Source: Chitinophagales bacterium | GTDB taxonomy: Bacteria; Bacteroidota; Bacteroidia; Chitinophagales; Chitinophagaceae | Length of the DNA: 49,204 nt | Direction: 5' to 3' | NCBI GenBank assembly: GCA_026931325.1 | Contig: JAIXLO010000096.1 | Location: 1-49,204 of the forward strand | Shown here: positions 8,338 through 14,469 of the stretch, piece by piece | Position numbering within the stretch: the first letter of the stretch is position 1 | Layout of the letters: every line of letters starts with the position of its first letter | The notes under the pieces: generated by a model | What the model was told of the DNA's origin: nothing | The model's database searches: none | What the model saw: the letters and a program-made list of their open reading frames with translations, nothing else | Made by a program: the position numbers and the translations under genes

Positions 8338-8473
8338 GCTATAAAAGTCATAGTAAATTAGAAAATCAGAATGAAATTGGCTGACGAATACAATCTCAGC
8401 CCATTTTTATTCTTAGACAGACATTACACAATAGGGTATGCTTACAACATAGTATTGCCAAAAGCGGGGCTGA
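7920..8473 (+). repeat. 554-bp direct repeat, copy 2
   Basis: This is the partner of 4457-5010, covering the 3' end of the S1 protease gene, the shared amber codon, the following non-coding stretch and the start of the second palindromic element. The sequences part company after GCTGA at 8473. Confidence 0.85.
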
Positions 8474-8632
8474 CGTGCAAGATTGAACATTTGTACTTCT
8501 ATTATCACCAAAGCAAATTTTATTTGCAGAAAAGCATTAAATTAGCAAACAAAATTCGCTTTGGCTTGCTGTGGCGCTGAACTCAACATTTGTGTTTTGA
8601 TTTCCCCGCCTTCGGCAATACGATAACCGTTA
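8446..8632 (+). repeat. attC-like palindromic element 2, with inner hairpin
   Basis: The outer arms (AACATAGTATTGCCAAAAGC and CCCCGCCTTCGGCAATACG...CCGTTA) match elements 1 and 3, but the middle differs. It carries a second, nearly perfect 20-bp inverted repeat: 8508-8527 pairs with 8545-8564 with two transitions, leaving a 17-base loop. Motifs like TTGAACATTTGTAC recall the inner direct repeats of the other copies. At 187 bases it is longer than elements 1 and 3, as seen in attC families with variable centres. The segment 8338-8445 before it belongs to the duplicated tail of the S1 protease and holds no gene I can defend. Confidence 0.5.
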
Positions 8633-8699
8633 CCTGTGATTTTAAAAAGACCGTGAACCAGACAAACAACATAATCGGACAGATTTTAAAGAAGAATTA

Positions 8700-9500
8700 T
8701 TGGTACAACAGGTTCATAAAATACGCATTCATCAGCCAAGAATTGGTGGCAGAAGGCTACACTATATGCTGCAAACATTTATGCAGCAACACCAGATTAG
8801 TATAGGCAGAGATGGCTTTTTTGAATTGCTGCTGAACAATGGTTTATTGGTTAGAAAAAGAAAAAGGAAAAAGCCTGTAACTACGAACAGTTTTCATAGG
8901 TACAAAAAATATAAGAACCTAATAAAAGAGTTGATACCAGTGAGTTCTAACCAATTGTGGGTAAGCGATATTACCTATATTGGTTTGCAAAAAGGATTTG
9001 CATATTTAAGTTTAATAACAGATGCTTACAGCAGAAAGATTGTAGGCTTTTATCTATCAAAAACATTAGAATCTATAGGTAGTATTAGGGCATTAAAAAT
9101 GGCTTTACAAAACAATCCTAACAGCAGCAACCTCATTCATCATAGCGATAGAGGAGTGCAATATTGTTGCAATGCGTATGTGGGTATACTTAAAAACAGG
9201 AAGATAAAAATCTCAATGACCGAAAATGGCGACCCATTAGAAAATGCCATTGCAGAAAGAGTGAATGGGATTTTAAAAGATGAGTTACTGGAAGAAGAAT
9301 ATAAAGATTTTACTTCAGCACAACAAGCAGTAGCCAAGGCAATAAGTGTGTATAACCATTTACGTCCACACAGTAGTATCAGTTACAAAACACCGATTGA
9401 ACTACATACCAATAATGAACCAGTAGAACGGAAATGGAAAAACTATTATGCAAGAAAGGAAGGCCAAAATGTTGAAGTTGCTGCTGAATTGTACCGATGA
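8700..9500 (+). CDS. IS3-family transposase OrfB (truncated)
   Basis: The frame yields 266 residues from a TTG. It starts inside the HTH_21 region (IHQPRIGGRRLHYML, equivalent to the usual 'NPRYGYRRI' motif), followed by the rve integrase core. The DDE catalytic triad is visible: Asp in LWVSDITYI, Asp in LIHHSDRGVQY and Glu in ENAIAERVNGILKDE. The C-terminus (YNHLRPHSSISYKTPIEL) is complete. A few in-frame sense codons precede the TTG, but a stop (TAA) and the loss of the N-terminal part show 5' truncation. In an intact IS3 element OrfB is made by -1 frameshifting from OrfA, which is absent here. The product is therefore probably not made or not active. Confidence 0.8.
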   Translation: MVQQVHKIRIHQPRIGGRRLHYMLQTFMQQHQISIGRDGFFELLLNNGLLVRKRKRKKPVTTNSFHRYKKYKNLIKELIPVSSNQLWVSDITYIGLQKGFAYLSLITDAYSRKIVGFYLSKTLESIGSIRALKMALQNNPNSSNLIHHSDRGVQYCCNAYVGILKNRKIKISMTENGDPLENAIAERVNGILKDELLEEEYKDFTSAQQAVAKAISVYNHLRPHSSISYKTPIELHTNNEPVERKWKNYYARKEGQNVEVAAELYR

Positions 9501-9548
9501 AAAAAATATTTCTTTAGCTGTGAATGGCTACAAAATATTTTTTTCATC
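9496..9548 (+). terminator. Perfect 16-bp inverted repeat over the transposase stop codon
   Basis: GATGAAAAAAATATTT (9496-9511) pairs perfectly with AAATATTTTTTTCATC (9533-9548). TAGC/GCTA inside the 21-base loop can extend the structure. Because A and T runs flank the stem on both strands, it may act as a bidirectional terminator that shields the element. The TGA stop of the transposase is inside the left arm. Confidence 0.5.
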
Positions 9549-9630
9549 TACACCCCTTAACTTTGAAAAGTAAACCAATGGCAGGACTAAAAAATAACTG
9601 TAAACCTGTCGTAGGATTTAACAACAAAAA

Positions 9631-10950
9631 GTGTCAACTATTTTCAGGACGAGGCAGGACAAATGGTTTATTTACTATCAAGACGAGTGGCTTTATTTTC
9701 ACCGTTCTTGGACAGGCAACGGAATTTATAAAGCAAAACTAAACAAAGAAACTGACGGTTATTCTATAAAAGAATTTTGGGCAGAGCGAAACCATGAAAA
9801 ATATCAGAACGAAGACGACAATACAGATATTGAAATCTTCTCATTTCTTATTGCAAGAGGACTTTTAGGAATTGATGTTGGTAACATCTATTCAAGCAGA
9901 AACATAAAAACAAATAGCGATTTAGTAAAAGGTTGGAGTAATTTTGGAAATATGCTTTTTAATAATCAGAGAGCTGATTATTTTAAAGACATTAAATCAG
10001 CACTTTTTGGTGTTGCAGTTGGAGACGCCTTGGGTGTTCCGTTTGAATTTAGTTCAAGAGATAAAATGGAGCAACATCCAGCGACAGATATGGTCGGCTA
10101 TGGAACTTATAACTTACCACCTGGTACATGGTCAGATGATAGCTCTTTAACCTTTTGTCTTGCCGAAGCTTTTGCTAATCATGGATATGATTTAAAGATG
10201 ATAGCCTTTTATTTTCATATGTGGAGAAAAAATGCTTGGTGGACAGCGAATAATCATGTGTTCGATATAGGCATTACAACTTCTCAGGCCATATCCAGGC
10301 TTTTAATAATCTTAGAAGCTGAGGACCTTCAAAAACTTAATAAGCTTAAGACATCAAACCAAGATTATGAACATGAAAATGGAAATGGCTCATTAATGAG
10401 AATCTTACCACTTCTGTTTTATATAAGAGGAATGGACCCAGTTAAGCAATTTGATATTACTTGGGATGTCTCTGCACTAACACATAGACATATCAGAGCA
10501 GGAATGAGTTGTTTTATCTATTTAAAACTAGCTGAGAAAATATTGGATGGCGAAAACAAGAATGATGCTTATGAGACAACAAGACAAATAGTAGCTGACC
10601 TATGGGATGAAATTAATTTTCCGGAACCTGAAAGAAAGCATTTTTCTAGAATAATACAAAATGATATTCGTGAAACAAAGATTCAAGATTTAAAATCAGG
10701 CGGATATGTGATTGAAGTTTTAGAATCAAGTATTTGGTTTTTTTTAGAAAAGACTAATTATAAGGATACCGTTTTAGGCATTATAAACTTAGGCCACGAT
10801 ACCGATACATCGGCAGCTATTGCAGGTGGCTTAGCTGGACTTTATTATGGATTTGAAGATATTCCAAAGGATTGGGTAAGTCAAATTGCAAGAAAGGAGG
10901 ATATCGTGGATTTGGCCGAACGATTTGCAGACAAACTTGCCAGCCACTAA
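9631..10950 (+). CDS. ADP-ribosylglycohydrolase with N-terminal accessory domain
   Basis: The frame has 439 residues from a GTG. Residues 8-115 (KWFIYYQDEWLYFHRSWTG, EFWAERN, IARGLLGID) form a compact domain that I recall only from uncharacterised proteins. From about residue 118 an ADP-ribosylglycohydrolase (DraG/ARH) domain follows: SALFGVAVGDALGVPFEF, GTWSDDSSLTF with metal-binding acidic residues, NGSLMRILPL and GHDTDTSAAIAGGLAGLYYG near the end. This family removes ADP-ribose from proteins, DNA or small molecules in the cytosol. A stop lies three codons before the GTG. A neighbouring frame from ATG 9578 reads MAGLKNNCKPVVGFN...FSGRGR and would join smoothly if one base were added near 9650-9657, so the 5' end may be frameshifted. 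The TAA stop is part of the downstream attC-like element, as in integron cassettes. Confidence 0.8.
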   Translation: MSTIFRTRQDKWFIYYQDEWLYFHRSWTGNGIYKAKLNKETDGYSIKEFWAERNHEKYQNEDDNTDIEIFSFLIARGLLGIDVGNIYSSRNIKTNSDLVKGWSNFGNMLFNNQRADYFKDIKSALFGVAVGDALGVPFEFSSRDKMEQHPATDMVGYGTYNLPPGTWSDDSSLTFCLAEAFANHGYDLKMIAFYFHMWRKNAWWTANNHVFDIGITTSQAISRLLIILEAEDLQKLNKLKTSNQDYEHENGNGSLMRILPLLFYIRGMDPVKQFDITWDVSALTHRHIRAGMSCFIYLKLAEKILDGENKNDAYETTRQIVADLWDEINFPEPERKHFSRIIQNDIRETKIQDLKSGGYVIEVLESSIWFFLEKTNYKDTVLGIINLGHDTDTSAAIAGGLAGLYYGFEDIPKDWVSQIARKEDIVDLAERFADKLASH

Positions 10951-11073
10951 CAAGGTATTGCCAAAAGCGGGGCTAAACGGCTTCGATTGGACATTTGTGC
11001 AAGGTTCAACATTCGTTCTTCGATTGAACTTTTGTGCTAAAAACCCCCGCCTTCGGCAATACCCAAAACGTTA
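10949..11073 (+). repeat. attC-like palindromic element 3
   Basis: It starts at the stop codon of the ADP-ribosylglycohydrolase gene (TAACAAGGTATTGCCAAAAG) and ends with CCGCCTTCGGCAATACCC and AAAACGTTA. Aligned to its own reverse complement, the arms share TAAC, GGTATTGCC and GCGGGG, interrupted by single mismatches and a four-base offset. Such unequal pairing is what makes attC sites strand-specific. It is about 90% similar to element 1. Only about 46 bases of unremarkable sequence separate it from the malate dehydrogenase stop codon. Confidence 0.55.
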
Positions 11074-11119
11074 TAAAAGATGAGAATATTAGTTTGTGCC
11101 AGCCTAAAACAACAAATAA

Positions 11120-12049
11120 TTAAAGTGTTTTTAATACATCATTCATTTTTCTTACAGCGTCAGCACTTTTATTAAATGCAGCTTGCTCTGTTTCATTTAA
11201 TTTAAAGTCTATAATTTTTTCCCAGCCATTTTTTCCAATTATTACAGGCACACCCATACAAATATCTTTTTGTCCATATTCGCCATCTAAAGCAACACAA
11301 CATGTAAATAATTTTTTCTCATCACGTACTATTGCTTCTACTAAAGCAGCACCTGATGCACCTGGTGCATACCATGCACTTGTACCAATTAATTTAGTTA
11401 ATGTAGCACCTCCTACCATTGTATCATTAACAATTTTTTCTTGTTGCTCTGCAGTTAAGAAATCTGTAACTGGTACACTATTCCATGTTGCTTTTCTAAT
11501 TAAAGGAATCATTGTTGTATCTCCATGACCACCAACAACTACAGCATTCAAATCTGATGGGCTTGCTCCTAAATGTTGACTTAATTGATATTTAAAACGA
11601 CTACTATCTAAAATACCTCCCATACCAATTATTCTATGTTTTGGTAAGCCTGTAGATGTTAATGCTAAATAAGTCATAGTATCCATAGGATTACTAATGA
11701 TGATGATGATTGCATTTGGGCTATGTTGTAAAATATTTTGACAAACATTTTTTACTATTCCAGCATTTGTTCCAATTAATTCTTCACGTGTCATTCCAGG
11801 TTTACGAGGAATACCTGAAGTAATTACAACTACATCACTCCCTGCGGTTTTAGAATAATCGTTTGTACTACCAATAATTTTTGTATCAAAACCTAATAAT
11901 GCTGCAGTTTGCATCATATCCTGAGCTTTACCTTCAGCAAAACCCTCTTTAATGTCTAATAAAACTAATTCTGTTGCAAGTTCTTTTCGTGCAATATTAT
12001 CGGCACAAGTAGCTCCTACTGCTCCTGCACCTACTACTGTTACTTTCAT
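11120..12049 (-). CDS. mdh: Malate dehydrogenase
   Basis: This NAD-dependent enzyme of the TCA cycle, which interconverts malate and oxaloacetate in the cytosol, has 309 residues, normal for the LDH-like type 3 MDH. The N-terminal Rossmann motif is VVGAGAVGAT. Substrate-binding arginines Arg82 and Arg88 lie in IPRKPGMTREEL, Arg151 in LDSSRFKYQL, and the catalytic His175 in VGGHGDTTM. The Arg at position 82 favours malate over lactate specificity. It starts at ATG, 40 bases after a TACATTTG -7 box. It converges on the plus-strand cassette region and stands alone as a transcription unit. Nothing about it is odd. Confidence 0.95.
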   Translation of the reverse strand: MKVTVVGAGAVGATCADNIARKELATELVLLDIKEGFAEGKAQDMMQTAALLGFDTKIIGSTNDYSKTAGSDVVVITSGIPRKPGMTREELIGTNAGIVKNVCQNILQHSPNAIIIIISNPMDTMTYLALTSTGLPKHRIIGMGGILDSSRFKYQLSQHLGASPSDLNAVVVGGHGDTTMIPLIRKATWNSVPVTDFLTAEQQEKIVNDTMVGGATLTKLIGTSAWYAPGASGAALVEAIVRDEKKLFTCCVALDGEYGQKDICMGVPVIIGKNGWEKIIDFKLNETEQAAFNKSADAVRKMNDVLKTL

Positions 12050-12089
12050 ACTAAAATGTTTTTATATTGTAAAGATTATTTTTGAGGTG

Positions 12090-12097
12090 CAAATGTA
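12090..12097 (-). promoter_or_regulatory. -7 box TACATTTG of mdh
   Basis: It is a perfect TAnnTTTG match on the minus strand, about 40 bases upstream of the mdh ATG. No clear -33 TTG is seen at the usual distance. Confidence 0.4.
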
Positions 12098-12148
12098 CCG
12101 ATTTGTATTTATAATGAATATGAATAAAAATAATTCAGCTTAAAACAT

Positions 12149-12183
12149 AATAAATAGCTTACATAAATTGTAAGCTATTTATT
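12149..12183 (-). terminator. Terminator hairpin of the XRE/S24 regulator gene
   Basis: A perfect 15-bp stem (AATAAATAGCTTACA with its complement) closes a 5-base loop, 15 bases after the stop codon of the regulator. On the minus strand it is followed by GTTTTAAG, a weak U tract. Confidence 0.65.
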
Positions 12184-12197
12184 ACTAACCCTAAAAA

Positions 12198-12962
12198 TTA
12201 ATTTAGTTTTTTATTTAAAGTAGAAACTTGTTGTTGTAAATTATCTATTATGTTCGCTAATTGACCAATTTCCCAACGTTGCACACTATTTGCTTTTTGT
12301 AAAATATAAACTGCTTTCCAAATTTCTAAAATATCTTCAGCATTAATATTATATGGTTCGTACACAGGGTTATCACTCATCAACGTTAAAGTATTTTTTG
12401 GCTTTGTATTTTTTAGAAGTCTTTTATATACTATACCATCATTTTTACTAAGTAAAACATAAGTGTTACTGCTTTTAATATCATCCAAACGCTCAACTCT
12501 TTCTCCAACAATTACACTACCACTTGGTGTTGGCATCATACTATCACCTTTAATTTCAAAAGCTCTGTACTCGCCTTGTGTAAGCATTGGTAAAGTAAAG
12601 GTGTTTAACTCATCTAAAAAATCAGCATCTGCATAACCATTTAAATAACCAGCAGCAGCTTTTTGAGGTATAAAATATATTAATCCATTACTACTTTTAC
12701 CTAATTTTAAATTTCTTCTTTGTTCTAAATAATTATTATTTGGTTCATTATTTTCTTCAGATAGATCTTTTAAAAATAAATCATCCAAACTTAAATTAAA
12801 CATAGAAGATAATACTTCTAAAACTTCTAACTTTGGCTCTGCTCTTTCTTCTTCATAAGCACCAAGTAAAGAACGTTTTATATTTAATTTACTTGCAAAC
12901 TCGTCTTGTGTCCAAGAATTTTTTTTACGTAAATAGCGTAAATTTTTACCTGCGTAACTCAT
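12198..12962 (-). CDS. XRE-family HTH transcriptional regulator with S24 (LexA-like) domain
   Basis: The protein has 254 residues from ATG 12962; an upstream in-frame TTG is rejected because it falls in the promoter region. Residues 5-58 form an XRE helix-turn-helix (NLRYLRKKNSWTQDEFASKL, IKRSLLGAYEEERAEP). After a linker, a LexA/CI-type S24 domain carries the Ser/Lys dyad: Ser141 in KGDSMMPTPSG and Lys180 in IVYKRLL. The C-terminus is a predicted coiled coil (IDNLQQQVSTLNKKL). Such proteins act as stress- or phage-type repressors; a clear Ala-Gly self-cleavage site is uncertain (AAAGYLNGY is the best candidate). A palindrome in its own promoter suggests autoregulation. It is a single-gene unit with a strong terminator. 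Confidence 0.85.
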   Translation of the reverse strand: MSYAGKNLRYLRKKNSWTQDEFASKLNIKRSLLGAYEEERAEPKLEVLEVLSSMFNLSLDDLFLKDLSEENNEPNNNYLEQRRNLKLGKSSNGLIYFIPQKAAAGYLNGYADADFLDELNTFTLPMLTQGEYRAFEIKGDSMMPTPSGSVIVGERVERLDDIKSSNTYVLLSKNDGIVYKRLLKNTKPKNTLTLMSDNPVYEPYNINAEDILEIWKAVYILQKANSVQRWEIGQLANIIDNLQQQVSTLNKKLN

Positions 12963-12984
12963 AGCTAATAGATTTAGCTGCAAT

Positions 12985-13003
12985 ATACTAATTATTTTAG
13001 TAT
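12985..13003 (-). promoter_or_regulatory. Operator candidate: ATACTA-N7-TAGTAT
   Basis: This 6-bp inverted repeat with a 7-base spacer lies 23 bases upstream of the regulator's ATG, between a TTGAC-like and a TATATTG-like box read on the minus strand. Its place and symmetry fit a dimeric XRE repressor binding its own promoter. No binding motif is known for this protein. Confidence 0.4.
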
Positions 13004-13047
13004 TGTCAAATTAATTTTGAATTTTAATTTTAATTATGTAAAAAAAT

Positions 13048-13077
13048 AAAGGGAAAACGAAGAATCGTTTCCCCTTT
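13048..13077 (-). terminator. Rho-independent terminator of the ruvC operon
   Basis: The stem pairs AAAGGGAAAACGA with TCGTTTCCCCTTT (12 of 13 pairs, 4-base loop). On the minus strand it is followed by TTTATTTTTTTA, a classic U tract. It lies 149 bases after the ruvC stop; no gene is seen in between. Confidence 0.75.
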
Positions 13078-13225
13078 CAACCCTAAACCCTTAAAAAACT
13101 TGAACAATATTACAATAATTGTTTTAGAGAGTTTTGAAAATATGATGAATGGATGACAACTTCGGTAAAAAAATAGAATTAATAGGTAAAAGCATATTGT
13201 ATTAAAAAGCAATACAATATTATCC

Positions 13226-13789
13226 TTACTTTTTCAATAATTTTTCTGGATTTTTTTTTATAAAATCTTCCCAACCATTAAATCCTTTTTGCATTTTAAA
13301 AATACTATTACTGATTTGATACTGATGACACAAAGCTACAGCTAATGCATCTGTAGCATCAAAATATTGAGGTTTTTCTTCAATAGCTAAAATTTGTTGA
13401 AGCATTTTCCAAACCTGTTCTTTATCTGCATTACCATTACCTGTAATAGATTGTTTTACTTTTTTAGGAGAGTATTCTGTAACATCTAAACCTGATTGAA
13501 TTGCTGCTGCAATAGCAACACCTTGAGCTCTGCCTAACTTTAGCATACTTTGAACATTCTTTCCAAAAAATGGAGCTTCAATAGCAAATGTTTGTGGCTT
13601 ATATAGCTTAATTATTTCAACAATTTTAGAGTGTATTTTTTCTAAGCGTTCATATATATCTTTATGAGAAGATAGTTTTAAAACATCCATCAACAATACT
13701 TGCTGCTTATTATTATCTATTTTTAATAAAGCATATCCTAATAGTTGAGTACCAGGATCTACGCCAAGTATTATATGAGGAGTTTTCAT
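13226..13789 (-). CDS. ruvC: Crossover junction endodeoxyribonuclease RuvC
   Basis: This Holliday-junction resolvase works as a dimer with RuvAB in recombinational repair. At 187 residues it is a little longer than the E. coli protein because of a C-terminal tail. The four acidic metal ligands of the RNase-H-like fold are present: Asp11 in LGVDPGTQLLGYA, Glu71 in FAIEAPFFGKN, and Asp144 and Asp147 in FDATDALAVALCH. The YSPKKVKQSITGNGNADKEQV stretch carries the DNA-binding lysines. It lies 31 bases after a small secreted-protein gene and is probably co-transcribed with it. Confidence 0.95.
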   Translation of the reverse strand: MKTPHIILGVDPGTQLLGYALLKIDNNKQQVLLMDVLKLSSHKDIYERLEKIHSKIVEIIKLYKPQTFAIEAPFFGKNVQSMLKLGRAQGVAIAAAIQSGLDVTEYSPKKVKQSITGNGNADKEQVWKMLQQILAIEEKPQYFDATDALAVALCHQYQISNSIFKMQKGFNGWEDFIKKNPEKLLKK

Positions 13790-13820
13790 AAAATTGTAAG
13801 TAATAGAAAAAGCTAATAAA

Positions 13821-14393
13821 TTATTGTTTAGATGCTTCCTCAGCTTGCTTTTGTAATTTGGCTGCTTTTTCTGCTTGTTTGGCTGCCTTTTTTTCCAATC
13901 TTTCTTTTTCTTTTTTTGCAGCTTCAGCTTCTTTTTGTAATCTTTCAGCCTCTACTCTTTTTTTGTAATCACTTACAAAAGTAGGTAGCTTATCCATAAA
14001 TGCTGGTAGGTTTTGAATAATTTGATTATGTGTTCCTTCTCCTACAAATTGTGCTTTAGATGTATGAACAGCCAACAATATTTGTGTTTGTTTATTTTTT
14101 CTTTTTCCAATAGATTCTACTGTATAAAAAATATCAAGTTCATCTGGATTTAATTCATCAATTTTTACATTTTTTGCAGTATATACTCCTTTTGATTTTT
14201 TTACTTTTCTTGAACCTTTACTTTTAAAATAGTCTTCTAAAGCATCTATTACATCATCTGAAGTTTCATTTACAATTTTTTCTACTGCTGGTCTTTCATC
14301 TCCATCAACTTTAATTGCATTATTCTGAATTTCTTGAGACATTACAAAATGACTACTTAAAATAAAACAAAATAATCCTACTAATTTTTTCAT
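13821..14393 (-). CDS. Secreted hypothetical protein with Lys/Ala-rich coiled-coil tail
   Basis: I do not recognise the family. The 190-residue product begins with a signal peptide (MKKLVGLFCFILSSHFVMSQ). Residues 30-140 form a small alpha/beta region (VDGDERPAVEKIV, VYTAKNVKIDELNPDELDIFYTVES, QILLAVHTSKAQFVGEG). The last 45 residues are a highly charged helix of repeated EAxKK/KAAKQAEKAAKLQK units, likely a coiled coil in the periplasm. It sits upstream of ruvC in the same orientation, with a TATCTTTG -7 box upstream and the flippase gene divergent. A link with ruvC in function is not implied. Confidence 0.7.
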   Translation of the reverse strand: MKKLVGLFCFILSSHFVMSQEIQNNAIKVDGDERPAVEKIVNETSDDVIDALEDYFKSKGSRKVKKSKGVYTAKNVKIDELNPDELDIFYTVESIGKRKNKQTQILLAVHTSKAQFVGEGTHNQIIQNLPAFMDKLPTFVSDYKKRVEAERLQKEAEAAKKEKERLEKKAAKQAEKAAKLQKQAEEASKQ

Positions 14394-14419
14394 AAATAAA
14401 ATAATTTAACTTAATCAGA

Positions 14420-14427
14420 CAAAGATA
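14420..14427 (-). promoter_or_regulatory. -7 box TATCTTTG of the secreted protein/ruvC operon
   Basis: It is a TAnnTTTG match on the minus strand, 27 bases before the ATG. It forms a divergent pair with the plus-strand box at 14443. Confidence 0.4.
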
Positions 14428-14442
14428 ATACTTCATCTACAT

Positions 14443-14450
14443 TACTTTTG
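14443..14450 (+). promoter_or_regulatory. -7 box TACTTTTG of the flippase gene
   Basis: It is a TAnnTTTG match, 20 bases before the TTG start of the flippase gene, consistent with a very short leader. Confidence 0.4.
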
Positions 14451-14469
14451 AAGCATTAAATAAAAGCTG

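Larger units (their letters stand above)
8640..9560 (+). mobile_element. 5'-truncated IS3-family insertion sequence remnant
   Basis: Only the downstream part of an IS3 element is present: an OrfB transposase lacking its N-terminal codons, with no OrfA. The right end is probably within the bases following the stop, perhaps near CTACACCCCTTAA; the left end is missing, since attC-like element 2 ends only about 70 bases before the coding homology. I cannot define terminal inverted repeats or a target duplication. It cannot transpose by itself. Confidence 0.55.
1261..11073 (+). mobile_element. Putative integron-like cassette array without a visible integrase
   Basis: Between the shared 14-mer at 1261 and the last GTTA boundary at 11070-11073, genes all run on the plus strand. 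Three related long palindromic elements lie at 4983, 8446 and 10949. Each ends in a GTTA boundary and has paired arms like attC sites. Gene content is accessory: secreted proteases, a lipoprotein, a barrel protein, an IS3 remnant and an ADP-ribosylglycohydrolase. The genes use noticeably more G/C-ending codons than the core genes on the right. The inferred cassettes, about 2.4-3.8 kb, are longer than typical integron cassettes of 0.5-1 kb, and no tyrosine integrase is in the window. The alternative is a family of dispersed palindromic repeats with no integron link. Confidence 0.4.

Noticed and set aside
13030-13212. 60-residue ORF on the minus strand upstream of the regulator
   Set aside because: It translates the ruvC terminator and AT-rich spacer and has no recognisable domain or start context.
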